From Caldilineae bacterium (lineage in GTDB: Bacteria > Chloroflexota > Anaerolineae > Epilineales > Epilineaceae), in NCBI GenBank assembly GCA_020634625.1, contig JACKBJ010000004.1, forward strand, positions 62,001-126,000: a stretch of DNA of 64,000 nucleotides, given 5' to 3'. Positions 1 to 7,847 of the stretch are shown one piece after another (position 1 is the first letter of the stretch; each line of letters begins with the position of its first letter). Both the position numbers and the translations under genes were made by a program. The notes beneath the pieces are model-generated. The model had not been told where the DNA came from, made no database searches, and saw nothing but the letters and a program-made list of their open reading frames with translations.

Positions 1-1
1 C

Positions 2-223
2 TTCGCCCGGCATGCGTCCGCTTGGCGGCGGGCCGGGTTCGCCGGGCTGCTGCGCCTGGGGCTGGCCAGCCGGCTAGCCGGCGACCGCTGGTCGGCGCGT
101 CGCGGCCGGATCGATCCGGCCGAGCTCGCCGCACGGAGGGCCGCCTATCGCGAGGTGCTGGCCCCCTTGGACCCCGACCTGGCCCTTCGCGCCGATGCCG
201 AGTCCGGGCGGGCCGGCTCATGA
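2..223 (+). CDS. C-terminal end of a probable glycosyltransferase (partial)
   Basis: An open frame enters from the left edge and ends at a TGA at 221-223, giving 73 residues. The tail is basic and amphipathic, with an F-A-R-H-A-S-A-W-R-R stretch followed by a Leu/Gly/Ala segment. This resembles the C-terminal ends of family 2 rhamnosyl- or glycosyltransferases, where a YxRRHG-like motif precedes a membrane-apposed helix. The stop overlaps the start of the next glycosyltransferase by an ATGA junction, so the two are translationally coupled. The catalytic part lies outside the window, so the family call rests on the tail and the neighbour only. Confidence 0.5.
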   Translation, partial: FARHASAWRRAGFAGLLRLGLASRLAGDRWSARRGRIDPAELAARRAAYREVLAPLDPDLALRADAESGRAGS

Positions 224-1005
224 GCCCCGGCTCGACGTCGGCGATGCCGGGCGCGCCGGAAGCCGTGCTGACCGGAGTCGTCCTGACCCTGAACGAGGCC
301 CGGCACCTGCCCGACTGCCTGGCGAGCCTGGCCTGGTGCGATCGCTTGCTGGTGCTGGACTCCGGCAGCACGGACGCGACTCAGGACATCGCCCGACGTG
401 CCGGCGCGCGGCTGGTCGAACATCCCTTCGAGAACTACTCCCGGCAGCGCCAGCAGGCCATGGATCTGGTGTCGACGCCCTGGCTGCTCTTCGTCGACGC
501 CGACGAGCGCGTGAGCGCCGACCTGGCGCTCGAGATCCGCAGCGCGATCGCCGACCCCTCGCTGGCGGCGGCCTGGATCCCTCGACGCAACCTCTTCTTC
601 GGACGCGCCCTGCGCGGCGGCGGCTGGTGGCCCGACCCCCAGCTGCGCCTGCTCCGCCCCGCATGCGCGCACTTCGATCTCGCGCGCGCGGTGCACGAAT
701 GCGCCGAGGTCCGCGGCGAGATCGGCCGGCTGGCGCAGCCGCTCCTGCACATCAACTACGAGACGCGCGCCGAGTTCGTCGCCAAGCAGCGCGGCTATGC
801 CCGGTTGGAGGCAGCACGGCGGCAGGCGGAGGGCTGGCAGCTCAAGCCGCGAAACTACCTGCTGCAGCCGCCGCGCGAAGCCTGGCGTCGCTTGATCACC
901 CTCGGGGGCTGGACCGACGGCCTGCTGGGGCTCGAGCTGGCCCTGCGCATGGCCCTCTACGAGCTCTGGGTGCTGCGGGCCATGGCGGCCGCGGAAGCCC
1001 GCTAG
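220..1005 (+). CDS. Family 2 glycosyltransferase (WaaE/KdtX-like)
   Basis: This 261-residue protein should transfer a sugar from a nucleotide donor to a cell-surface glycan or lipid acceptor. A GT-A fold is visible: a VVLTLNE strand near residue 21, the D-S-G-S-T-D nucleotide-binding loop, and a DAD metal-binding motif in LLFVDADER. These are followed by the HE-containing acceptor region (RAVHECAEV) and a C-terminal amphipathic helix. The order matches small lipopolysaccharide-core type glucosyltransferases of the WaaE group. The ATG at 220 is chosen because it overlaps the upstream stop; the frame extends further upstream but that part reads as low-complexity Arg/Ala. Acceptor and donor cannot be read from the sequence. 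Confidence 0.85.
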   Translation: MSPGSTSAMPGAPEAVLTGVVLTLNEARHLPDCLASLAWCDRLLVLDSGSTDATQDIARRAGARLVEHPFENYSRQRQQAMDLVSTPWLLFVDADERVSADLALEIRSAIADPSLAAAWIPRRNLFFGRALRGGGWWPDPQLRLLRPACAHFDLARAVHECAEVRGEIGRLAQPLLHINYETRAEFVAKQRGYARLEAARRQAEGWQLKPRNYLLQPPREAWRRLITLGGWTDGLLGLELALRMALYELWVLRAMAAAEAR

Positions 1006-1478
1006 CCACCCAGGATGCGTGGCCAGCCCAGGTCGATCAGTCGGTCAAGCAGGGTTGCCGTCGCCCGGTAGGCTTCGATCGGTTGCGAGACCGGATCGGC
1101 CAGGTCCCAGGTTTCATCGGCCAGCTCGGACATCAACCGCAGCTTGTCGGCCGTCCGAGGATGCTCGGCCAAAATGGCCTCGCGATGGCCAGCCGTCATC
1201 ACCAGCACCAGGTCGGCCTCATCGAGCAGTTCCGCCGTCACCTCGCGCGACCGGTGCGCCCGGATGTCGATGCCGCGTTCGGCGAGCGTGGCCACCGCCT
1301 TGTCGGTGGCCGGCTCGCCCGCGCGTGCCCAGGTGCCAGCCGAACTCACGGCCAACCGCGACTGGCGCCCTTCAGCCGCCAGACGCGCCGCGATGAGCCC
1401 CTCGGCCATCGGCGAACGACATTGGTTGGCGGTGCAGACGATCAGCACCCGACGCGGCGAATGGTCCCGGTCGGTCAA
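1002..1478 (-). CDS. Low-molecular-weight protein-tyrosine phosphatase
   Basis: The 158-residue product has the family P-loop C-T-A-N-Q-C-R-S near its N-terminus (catalytic Cys15, Arg21 with the chosen start). It also has a late D-P-V-S-Q-P segment that supplies the general-acid aspartate. Family members dephosphorylate phosphotyrosine or phosphoarginine, and in bacteria often regulate exopolysaccharide export or arginine-kinase marks. No ATG precedes the P-loop. The TTG at 1478, two bases past the hpf stop, gives a normal length; a GTG at 1448 is the other option. The gene follows hpf in the same direction and converges on the glycosyltransferase, sharing the four bases CTAG for both stops. 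Confidence 0.85.
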   Translation of the reverse strand: MTDRDHSPRRVLIVCTANQCRSPMAEGLIAARLAAEGRQSRLAVSSAGTWARAGEPATDKAVATLAERGIDIRAHRSREVTAELLDEADLVLVMTAGHREAILAEHPRTADKLRLMSELADETWDLADPVSQPIEAYRATATLLDRLIDLGWPRILGG

Positions 1479-1480
1479 GC

Positions 1481-2023
1481 TCAGGCCAGAACCGGCTCGA
1501 TCAGTCCGTAGCCACCGTCCTTGCGCCGGTACACCACGTTGACCAGGCCCGTATCGTCGTTCATGAACAGGTAGAAGTCGTGGCCCAGCAGGGCCAGCTG
1601 GTCGATCGCCTCGGCTTCGTCCATCGGGTGCATCGCGAAGCGCTTGCGTCGCACCACGTCGACCGGCTCGGTCGCGGCGTGATCCTCGTCGGCCTCGAGC
1701 GGCATGCGGTCGCCTTCGTGCCAACGATCCAGGCGTCGCCCGCGATAGCGCTCGATCTGGCGGTGCAGCTTGTCGGAGGCCAGGTCGATGGCGGCGAAGA
1801 GATCGCTCTCCATCTCTTCCGCACGCAGGACGGTGGCATCCACCCAGGCGGTGATCTGCACGCGGTAGACTTCGCCTCGGCTGCGCTGGGTACCATGCGA
1901 CAGCTCGACGCGCGTGGCCTTGATGTCGGGAAGGTAGCGGTCCAGCCGCCCGATCTTCTTGTCGACATAGTCACGCACTTTGTCGCTCAGCTCCACGTGG
2001 CGTGCCAGCAGCTCGATCTCCAT
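1481..2023 (-). CDS. hpf: Ribosome hibernation promoting factor, long form
   Basis: This 180-residue protein binds the 30S subunit at the tRNA/mRNA channel and dimerises 70S ribosomes into inactive 100S particles. Residues 1-100 form the S30AE/YfiA domain, starting M-E-I-E-L-L-A-R-H and ending in a basic helix. After an acidic linker, residues about 123-180 form the long-form dimerisation domain, with F-A-M-H-P-M-D-E-A-E-A and G-H-D-F-Y-L-F near its core. The length equals that of typical long HPF. A GGAGG lies about 10 bases upstream of the ATG. A TATAAT-like promoter sits inside the 3-prime end of the upstream comF, so stress or stationary-phase expression could be independent of comF. Confidence 0.95.
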   Translation of the reverse strand: MEIELLARHVELSDKVRDYVDKKIGRLDRYLPDIKATRVELSHGTQRSRGEVYRVQITAWVDATVLRAEEMESDLFAAIDLASDKLHRQIERYRGRRLDRWHEGDRMPLEADEDHAATEPVDVVRRKRFAMHPMDEAEAIDQLALLGHDFYLFMNDDTGLVNVVYRRKDGGYGLIEPVLA

Positions 2024-2059
2024 GCTCTCGTTGCCTCCGTCGGCGAATCGAAACGGCGT

Positions 2060-2869
2060 TCAGTGATGGGTCGTCCGCAGTCCACAGGAGCCGCGATCGG
2101 ACGATGAATTATAGTGATCGGGCCTCGTTCCGACCAATCGAGGCGGCAGCGCCCGCGCGACCAGACACAGGTCCACGCTGGCCGCTCCGGCCTGAATCAG
2201 CGCGCGCGTCGCCTCGGATGCCGTCGCGCCCGTGGTCATGACATCGTCGACCAGCAGGATCCGGAGGCCCTGGCAGCCGACCTCGGATCCGACGGTGAAC
2301 GCACCCGCCACGTTGGCCGCTCGTGCGGATGCGCTTCGGCCGACCTGCGCCTGGGTCGCGCGCCTGCGCCGCAGGCAGTCCGAGGCCAGCGGCAGTCCGA
2401 TGCGTTCGGCGACCCCCACCGCCAGACGGGCCGTGTGGTCGATCCCGCGCTCGGCCACTCGGCTCGGATGCGAGGGCAGGGCGACCACCCGGTCGACGTG
2501 CCGGTCCGAGGCGATCGCGTTGGCCGCCAGCCCCGCCAGGATCGGGGCGAGACCGACCTGCCTGCGGTACTTGAACGCGCGGATCGCGTCCGAGAGCGGG
2601 GCCTCGTAGGCCCCGGCCGCGAAGCAGCGCGCGAAGGGCATCGGCCGCCGCAGGCAGGCGGGACAGGGGCCGAGCTCGTCGCTCCGCAGGGCACAGCGCT
2701 GACAGGAGCCTGCCGGCAGGGGCTGGATCGCGGCCCGACACGCGTCGCAGAGCCAGCTCCCGCGCCGTCCGCAGCCGCGGGCCGCGCAGCGCGGCGGGAA
2801 GATTAGATCGATCAGCGGCTGTAGCCGGAACCGCAGACCGTCACGCGGAGGATGGGTCGCGAACGACAT
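2060..2869 (-). CDS. comF: ComF-family phosphoribosyltransferase
   Basis: The 269-residue protein has an N-terminal double zinc finger (Cys28, 33, 41, 44, then 56, 59, 69, 72) followed by a type I phosphoribosyltransferase domain. The PRPP-binding loop is I-L-L-V-D-D-V-M-T-T-G-A-T at about 204-216. ComF works with the ComFA helicase and DprA/PriA in importing single-stranded DNA during natural transformation; related proteins have roles in DNA repair. The ATG at 2869 is preceded by GGGAGG at good spacing. No comFA lies next to it, so a competence role is assumed from the family only. Confidence 0.9.
   Translation of the reverse strand: MSFATHPPRDGLRFRLQPLIDLIFPPRCAARGCGRRGSWLCDACRAAIQPLPAGSCQRCALRSDELGPCPACLRRPMPFARCFAAGAYEAPLSDAIRAFKYRRQVGLAPILAGLAANAIASDRHVDRVVALPSHPSRVAERGIDHTARLAVGVAERIGLPLASDCLRRRRATQAQVGRSASARAANVAGAFTVGSEVGCQGLRILLVDDVMTTGATASEATRALIQAGAASVDLCLVARALPPRLVGTRPDHYNSSSDRGSCGLRTTHH
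2108..2137 (-). promoter_or_regulatory. Probable promoter for hpf
   Basis: On the minus strand a perfect TATAAT (2108-2113) lies inside the last codons of comF. A TTGGTC (2132-2137) sits 18 bases upstream. Such an AT-rich hexamer is rare in this GC-rich coding sequence. It lies about 85 bases before the hpf start. Confidence 0.5.
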
Positions 2870-3272
2870 GGCTGGCCTCCCGAACGACGAGGCCGGCACC
2901 GGGCCAGACCAGCTTAGCCCGCGCCGATCGGGAGGGCAAGCGGGTCCCGGCAGGACGCTGCTCGGAAGCCGCCCCGCGCCGGATCGTGGCGCTGCCCGTG
3001 CTCCGCGAGGGCCAGCCGGCCGATGGTGGCCCCTAGCGTAACGGTTCGGATCGTGCCACGATCGTGCCGAGCATCCTCCGGACCGACGCGCGCCCGACGC
3101 GCGACTCCCCGCCGCGGAGCGGGATCCGATCGCGCTCGCAGGGGCGGATTCGAGCCGCCTCCCCGACGCGAGGAGACCCTCGGCGGGCTGTTGCGTCCGC
3201 CTCCCGCCTTCGGTACAATTCGCGGCCATCCTCCGGGCCGAACTCGCCGGACCTCACCAAGAACCGGTGCCC
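2870..3272 (+). other. Intergenic region between divergent comF and zinc-ribbon gene
   Basis: About 400 bases without a convincing gene. The only signals I can support are the comF ribosome-binding site at its left edge and a plus-strand promoter at 3191-3219 near its right edge. A perfect palindrome, CACGATCGTG near 3056-3065, could be an operator but has no second copy nearby. Confidence 0.4.
3191..3219 (+). promoter_or_regulatory. Promoter for zinc-ribbon/wHTH gene pair
   Basis: TTGCGT (3191-3196), a 17-base spacer, then TACAAT (3214-3219), close to the housekeeping sigma consensus. Initiation would fall around 3226, leaving a leader of roughly 45 bases. Confidence 0.65.
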
Positions 3273-3971
3273 ATGGCGCGCTCGAAGATCCTCCACGACC
3301 TCCAGAAGGCCGACTCGACGATGCAGGCGGTGCGTGCGAAGCTGGCGCGCATCGAGACGGCCCTGCTCGGGGACAAGGCGATCCGCGACGCTCGCGACCG
3401 CCTCGCTGCCGCCGAGGCCGGCCATGCGGTCCTGACCAAGGCGGTCGCCCAAGCGCGCACCGAGCGCGCCACCGTCGCCGCCCGCATCGAGGCCGACAAG
3501 CAATCGATGTACGGCGGCAAGGTGAAGGGTGCGCGCGAGGTGCAGAACCTGCAGCTCGAGGTCGAGTCGCTCGAGCGCAGGCTGTCGGTGCTGGACGACG
3601 CCGCCCTCGACCAGATGCTCCAGCTCGACGAGGCCGAGGCCGCGCGCGCGGAGGCACGCCGTCGGCTGGATGAAGCCGAGTCCAAGCAGGCCGACCAGCG
3701 GACGGCCCTGGAGGCCGAGCAGCTGCGCTTGCGCTCGGCGATGCGCACCCTGACCGTCCAGCGCGAGCGGTTGCGGGCGGCGACGCCGGCCGGCGACCTC
3801 CAACGCTACGATGGCCTCAAGGCCAGCAAGGGCGGGCGGGCGGTCGCGGGACTCCAGGGCAACGCCTGCGGCGCATGCGGCATCGAGCTTCCGGCCGAGG
3901 AAGTCCATGCCGTCCGCACCAGCGGCGACCTGGTCAGCTGCCGTGGCTGCGGCCGCATCCTACACGGCTAG
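3273..3971 (+). CDS. Coiled-coil C4 zinc-ribbon protein (DUF164/CdsZ-like)
   Basis: The 232-residue product is a long antiparallel coiled coil (residues about 1-165, rich in Ala/Glu/Arg heptads). It is followed by a zinc ribbon with C-G-A-C-G and a second C-R-G-C-G pair near the C-terminus. This architecture is that of the HP0958/FlgZ and CdsZ group, which act as nucleic-acid or protein-binding adaptors. In Actinobacteria and Chloroflexota the gene often sits near RNase H or NIF3-like genes, which are not seen here. The ATG at 3273 is preferred over an in-frame GTG six bases upstream; neither has a strong Shine-Dalgarno sequence. The exact role is unknown. Confidence 0.85.
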   Translation: MARSKILHDLQKADSTMQAVRAKLARIETALLGDKAIRDARDRLAAAEAGHAVLTKAVAQARTERATVAARIEADKQSMYGGKVKGAREVQNLQLEVESLERRLSVLDDAALDQMLQLDEAEAARAEARRRLDEAESKQADQRTALEAEQLRLRSAMRTLTVQRERLRAATPAGDLQRYDGLKASKGGRAVAGLQGNACGACGIELPAEEVHAVRTSGDLVSCRGCGRILHG

Positions 3972-3979
3972 CCGCGATC

Positions 3980-4336
3980 GTGCCCGACGAGGCGGCAGGC
4001 CCGACGCTCCGCCACGGCCACATCGAGCTCGACGTGGCGGCGCGGCAGCTGAGCAGCGGCGACACGCTTCACCACCTCACGCCCAAGGAATGCCGCCTGC
4101 TGGAGATCTTCCTCGGCCACGTCGGCCAGGTGCTGACCCGCCAGTACCTCATGAAGGAAGTCTGGCTGACCGACTACATCGCCGACACCCGCACCCTCGA
4201 GGTGCACGTGCATTGGCTTCGCCAGAAGATCGAGGCCCAGGGGCGGCCGAGGCTCATCCATACCATCCGGAGCGTCGGCTACGTCCTGCGCGCGGCCGAC
4301 GCCAAGCCCGCTTCGCCCGTCTCTTCGCCGTCCTAG
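3980..4336 (+). CDS. Stand-alone OmpR/PhoB-type winged-helix DNA-binding protein
   Basis: The whole 118-residue product is a Trans_reg_C domain. It has an initial beta-sheet (L-R-H-G-H-I-E-L-D), the L-T-P-K-E-C-R-L-L-E helix, the V-L-T-R-Q-Y-L-M-K-E-V-W segment, a recognition helix T-R-T-L-E-V-H-V-H-W-L-R-Q-K-I, and the wing I-R-S-V-G-Y. No receiver domain precedes it: the GTG at 3980 lies eight bases past the zinc-ribbon stop and the frame upstream is the shadow of that gene. It should bind direct repeats near promoters, but activation by phosphorylation is impossible. No histidine kinase is in the window. It shares CTAG with the convergent yggT stop. Confidence 0.8.
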   Translation: MPDEAAGPTLRHGHIELDVAARQLSSGDTLHHLTPKECRLLEIFLGHVGQVLTRQYLMKEVWLTDYIADTRTLEVHVHWLRQKIEAQGRPRLIHTIRSVGYVLRAADAKPASPVSSPS

Positions 4337-4638
4337 AAGCCCAATCGGCCGATGTAGCAGGCGGCGTTGGCCTGCATGTCGGCCAGCATGCGAGCGATCG
4401 CGCCCAGGATCAGGATGGCCACGATCGGCGAGACGTCCATCATCCCGATCGGCGGGATCAGCCGGCGCAGGGGCTCCATGATCGGATCGGTGACCTGGTA
4501 GAGCAGCTGCTTCCAGCGTCCCCCCGAATAGGGGTTCCGATCGACCCAGCTGAGCATGACGCGCGCCAGGATCGCAAGGTCGAGCGCCTGGACCAGCAGG
4601 TACAGCAGGCTGAGCAGGGGGCATAGCAGGGCGTTCAT
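4333..4638 (-). CDS. yggT: YggT-family membrane protein
   Basis: This 101-residue integral membrane protein has two hydrophobic segments (about 6-28 and 68-88). They flank the family loop with R-N-P-Y-S-G-G-R and T-D-P-I-M-E-P-L-R-R-L-I-P-P. YggT proteins are conserved partners of the PLP-homeostasis protein and of cell-division genes, and have been linked to osmotic-stress tolerance; the molecular activity is not known. The start overlaps the yggS stop by ATGA, so the pair is translationally coupled as in many bacteria. Confidence 0.9.
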   Translation of the reverse strand: MNALLCPLLSLLYLLVQALDLAILARVMLSWVDRNPYSGGRWKQLLYQVTDPIMEPLRRLIPPIGMMDVSPIVAILILGAIARMLADMQANAACYIGRLGF

Positions 4639-5399
4639 CTAGGCTCCTCTCGATGGGCAGGCTCAGCCGGCAAGCCGGCGAAGATGGCGCGGCCGACCCG
4701 CACCTCGGTCGACCCTTCCTCGACGGCCAGCTCGAGGTCCTGGCTCATTCCCATCGACAAGACGTGCCAAGGCAGCTCGGGCAACCCTTGCCGAAGATGG
4801 GTTTGCAGTGCGCGCATCGCGGCGAAGGCGGCGCGAAGCGCCTCCACGTCGCCGTCGCGAAACACGATCGTCATGATACCCTCGACCCGCAGCCCGGGCA
4901 GGCCGGCGACCGCACGCGCCACCGAAGGCAGCTCGGCGGGCGTCAGCCCGTGCTTGGCCGGGTCGCCAGCTACGTTGACCTGGAGCAGCACCGGTACGGT
5001 CCGCCCGCGCTCGTCCGCCAGCCGATCGACTCGCCGCGCCAGCCGCAAGCTGTCGATGCTATCGATCCGATCGAAGCCGTCCAACGCCGGGCCCACCTTG
5101 TTGCGCTGCAGATGGCCGATCATGTGCCAGCAAGGCGACAGGCCGGCCTCGGCCACGGCCGCCATGCGCGATGCCGCATCCTGAACCCGGTTCTCGCCCA
5201 GGTGCCGCGCCCCCGCCTCGACCGCCGCTACGGTCTGCGCCGGCGTGGCCGACTTGGTGACGACCACCAGCCGCACCTGCTCGGGGTCGCGGCCGACGCG
5301 TTCGGCGCTCCGCGCGATCCGGCCCTGCACCGCGGCGAGCCTCGACGCCAGCGCCGATCGCAAGCTGGCTTCGGCCGGCCGATCAGCTGGCCGGCTCAT
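4635..5399 (-). CDS. yggS: Pyridoxal-phosphate homeostasis protein (YggS/PROSC)
   Basis: The 254-residue protein has the type III fold alanine-racemase-like barrel. It carries the PLP-binding lysine in V-V-V-T-K-S, H-M-I-G-H-L-Q-R-N-K, and the C-terminal S-M-G-M-S-x-D-L-E and G-S-T-E-V-R-V-G-R-A-I-F signatures. It binds PLP without known catalysis and buffers the vitamer pool and amino-acid metabolism. The ATG at 5399 overlaps the nusB end by 17 bases. The frame extends further upstream within nusB but has no homologous sequence there. Confidence 0.92.
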   Translation of the reverse strand: MSRPADRPAEASLRSALASRLAAVQGRIARSAERVGRDPEQVRLVVVTKSATPAQTVAAVEAGARHLGENRVQDAASRMAAVAEAGLSPCWHMIGHLQRNKVGPALDGFDRIDSIDSLRLARRVDRLADERGRTVPVLLQVNVAGDPAKHGLTPAELPSVARAVAGLPGLRVEGIMTIVFRDGDVEALRAAFAAMRALQTHLRQGLPELPWHVLSMGMSQDLELAVEEGSTEVRVGRAIFAGLPAEPAHREEPR

Positions 5400-6000
5400 A
5401 ACCAGCGAAGGCGAGCACGACACCGCTGGCGGCGAAGGCACCCAGGGCTCCGTTGACCATGCGACGCGCCCCTTCGCCGCTAAAGCGTCGCGCCAGCTCG
5501 ACCGCCTCGTTGATGACCACGCGCAAGGGCGCCGCACCGGCGCCGATCTCCCACAAGGCGATGCGCAGGCAATTGCGATCCACCGGGGCGATTTGCTCGA
5601 CCGGCCACTCCGGCGCGATCCGGCCGATCACGGCGTCGATCGCGGCTAGGTTGCGCACCACGCCCCGCACCAGCTGGACCGCGTAGGCCCCCTGGCCCTC
5701 GTGCTCGATCAGCTGGGCCAGGGCAAAGGCCACCCGAGCCGGATCGAGTCCATGACGCTCGACGATGGCCGTGGGGTCGAAGTCGGACCAGGGCCGCTCC
5801 GCATCGCGGCGCAGATCGACCGCCCGGATGAGGGGCTCGACCAGCCGATCGGGCACCGGTCCGTCCGGCTGATTGCGCAGCACGCTGCGGTAGTAGGCAT
5901 CGAGGCGTGCCGCCAGGACGTCCGCCACCGGATGCTCGCTCGAATCCAACTCGTACAGCGCCTGCAGCGCCAGCTGGCGCGCGCGTCGCCGTCCCTTCAT
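5383..6000 (-). CDS. nusB: Transcription antitermination factor NusB
   Basis: The 205-residue product is all-helical and begins M-K-G-R-R-R-A-R-Q-L-A-L-Q-A-L-Y, the classic NusB N-terminus that binds boxA RNA. The C-terminus keeps the D-R-N-C-L-R-I-A-L-W-E and V-V-I-N-E-A-V-E-L-A-R-R-F-S motifs. It is somewhat longer than the usual 140-160 residues because of an insertion in the middle (about residues 50-110). With NusE (S10) it promotes antitermination on rRNA operons. A GAGGGGGG lies just upstream of the ATG. Confidence 0.93.
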   Translation of the reverse strand: MKGRRRARQLALQALYELDSSEHPVADVLAARLDAYYRSVLRNQPDGPVPDRLVEPLIRAVDLRRDAERPWSDFDPTAIVERHGLDPARVAFALAQLIEHEGQGAYAVQLVRGVVRNLAAIDAVIGRIAPEWPVEQIAPVDRNCLRIALWEIGAGAAPLRVVINEAVELARRFSGEGARRMVNGALGAFAASGVVLAFAGYEPAS

Positions 6001-6055
6001 GCCCCCCTCGATCCCGATCGCACGCTGCGGAGCCATCGCCCCGTTCGCGCGTCGA

Positions 6056-6808
6056 TCAGAGCACCATCCCGCCATCGACGCGCAGGACCTGACCGGTGAT
6101 GAAGGCCGCGTCCGCCGAAGCGAGGAACGCGACTGCACCGGCCACGTCGTCGGGACTGCCGAGTCGGCCCAGCGGCGTGGCCTGGCGCGCCTGTTCGAGC
6201 AGGGCCTCGGGGAGCTCCCCGGTCAGCTCGGTCGGCACGTAGCCCGGCGCCACGGCGTTGACCGTGATGCCACGCGAACCGGCCTCCTTGGCAAGGCTCT
6301 TGGTGAAGCCGACGATCCCCGCCTTGGCAGCCGAATAGTTGCACTGGCCGGCATTTCCGCCCAAGCCGCTGATCGAGGTGATGTTGACGATCCGTCCAGC
6401 GCGCTGACGCATCATCGGTCGCAGGACCGCCCGCGAGACCAGGAATACGCTGCGCAGGTTGGTCTCGAGCACCAGGTCCCAGTCCTCGTCCTTCATGCGC
6501 ATCAAGAGGCCGTCGCGGGTGATCCCGGCGTTGTTCACCAGCAGGTCCAGGCGGCCGAAGCGCTCGATGGCCGTCTCGACCAGCCGCAGCACCGCGTCGC
6601 CCTGGGTCACGTCGGCCTGGACCGCGATGGCCCGACCGCCCGCCGCCTCGATCCCGGCCACCACCGCCTCGGCCTCCTCGACCCGCGAGCGGCAGTTGAC
6701 GACCACCGCGAAGCCATCGGCAGCCAGGCGCTCGGCGATGGCACGCCCGATCCCGCGGCTGCTGCCCGTGACGAGCGCCACGCGCTCGCTGCTCTCGCTC
6801 ATCGTCAT
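6056..6808 (-). CDS. fabG: 3-oxoacyl-[acyl-carrier-protein] reductase
   Basis: This 250-residue short-chain dehydrogenase reduces beta-ketoacyl-ACP with NADPH in fatty-acid elongation. It has the cofactor loop T-G-S-S-R-G-I-G (about 14-21), N-N-A-G at 92-95, the catalytic Ser in V-N-I-T-S-I-S-G, and Tyr158/Lys162 in N-Y-S-A-A-K. The C-terminal I-T-G-Q-V-L-R-V-D-G-G-M is canonical for FabG. The ATG at 6808 is placed by GAGGAGG a few bases upstream. It lies immediately downstream of fabD, which supports a fatty-acid role over other short-chain dehydrogenases. Confidence 0.93.
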   Translation of the reverse strand: MTMSESSERVALVTGSSRGIGRAIAERLAADGFAVVVNCRSRVEEAEAVVAGIEAAGGRAIAVQADVTQGDAVLRLVETAIERFGRLDLLVNNAGITRDGLLMRMKDEDWDLVLETNLRSVFLVSRAVLRPMMRQRAGRIVNITSISGLGGNAGQCNYSAAKAGIVGFTKSLAKEAGSRGITVNAVAPGYVPTELTGELPEALLEQARQATPLGRLGSPDDVAGAVAFLASADAAFITGQVLRVDGGMVL

Positions 6809-6835
6809 CCCGCCTCCTCGCATGCGCCAACCAGC

Positions 6836-7744
6836 CTATGCCGGCGGCGTCTCCATCGGATGAAGCCTCGGCGCCGGGCCGGCCCGCTCGCGCAGCACGC
6901 GCTTGACCAGGCCGCAGAGCACGCGTCCCGAACCGATCTCGTAGAAGTCGGTGACGCCGGCATCCGCCAAGGCAAGAACGCTGTCGGTCCAGCGCACCGA
7001 ACCGGTCAGCTGCCCCTTGAGCTCGGCGCGGATCTCGGCCGCGTCGCGGATCGGCTTGCCGCTGAGGTTGGCCACCACCGGGATGGCGGCATCCATCGGT
7101 GCGACCCGATCCACCACGGTCGCGAAGGCTTCCGCGGCTTGGGCCATCAAGGCCGAGTGGGCCGCGATGGTGATCGGCAGGACCACGCAGCGCTTCGCCC
7201 CGAGCGCGGTCAGGCTCTCCACGGCCGCATCGACTCCGGCGACCGTGCCCGAGATGACCACCTGGCCCGGCGCGTTGTAGTTGGCGACCTCGACCCCAGG
7301 CGTCGCGGCGCACACCGCCTCGACCGCGGAATCGTCCAAGCCCAGAATCGCCGCCATGCGACCGGGTTGACGCTGGCCTGCCTCGCGCATCAGACGGCCT
7401 CGCTCGCGAACCAGCCGCAGGGCGTCGGGATAGCCGATCGAGCCGGCGGCGACCAAGGCGCTGTACTCCCCCAGCGAGTGGCCGGCCACGAAGCTGGGCT
7501 CGGGCAGCTGCTCGTAGGCCGCACGCAAGATCGCCACGCTGGCCGCGAGCAGCGCCGGTTGCTGGTTATAGGTGTCGGCCAGCTCCGCCTCGGGGCCCTG
7601 GTCCATCAGGCCAGCCAGGTCGAAGCCCAACACGTCGGCGGCCTCGTCCAGCGCCTCGCGCGCGCAGCGCGAGGAACGCAGCCATTCGCCGGCCATGCCG
7701 ACCGACTGCGAACCCTGACCCGGAAAGAGCCATGCGACGCTCAT
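6836..7744 (-). CDS. fabD: Malonyl-CoA:ACP transacylase
   Basis: The 302-residue enzyme moves malonyl from CoA to acyl carrier protein. The oxyanion strand is F-P-G-Q-G-S-Q, the nucleophile Ser90 lies in G-H-S-L-G-E, Arg117 in R-G-R-L-M binds the malonyl carboxylate, and His196 in A-A-H-S-A-L-M completes the dyad. Length is standard. It sits 27 bases upstream of fabG and 103 bases downstream of rpmF. The plsX and fabH genes usually found between rpmF and fabD are absent. Confidence 0.95.
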   Translation of the reverse strand: MSVAWLFPGQGSQSVGMAGEWLRSSRCAREALDEAADVLGFDLAGLMDQGPEAELADTYNQQPALLAASVAILRAAYEQLPEPSFVAGHSLGEYSALVAAGSIGYPDALRLVRERGRLMREAGQRQPGRMAAILGLDDSAVEAVCAATPGVEVANYNAPGQVVISGTVAGVDAAVESLTALGAKRCVVLPITIAAHSALMAQAAEAFATVVDRVAPMDAAIPVVANLSGKPIRDAAEIRAELKGQLTGSVRWTDSVLALADAGVTDFYEIGSGRVLCGLVKRVLRERAGPAPRLHPMETPPA

Positions 7745-7847
7745 GCCGCGGGGCTCCCTTCAACGCGGCGACGTCCGGCCGACCCAGCGGCCGGACCCGG
7801 CCTCCCGCCAAGCCCTTCGACCAGGCGGATGGACCAGCCTATCCAGA

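Noticed and set aside
3141..3165. A tRNA T-arm-like hairpin (GGCGG, loop ATTCGAG, CCGCC) in the gap before the zinc-ribbon gene.
   Set aside because: The loop is shifted by one base from the canonical TTCRANN register, and no matching acceptor, D or anticodon arm can be found upstream.
3033..3908. A 291-codon minus-strand frame opposite the coiled-coil zinc-ribbon gene.
   Set aside because: It mirrors the plus-strand gene; that strand has a good promoter and the CxxC zinc ribbon.
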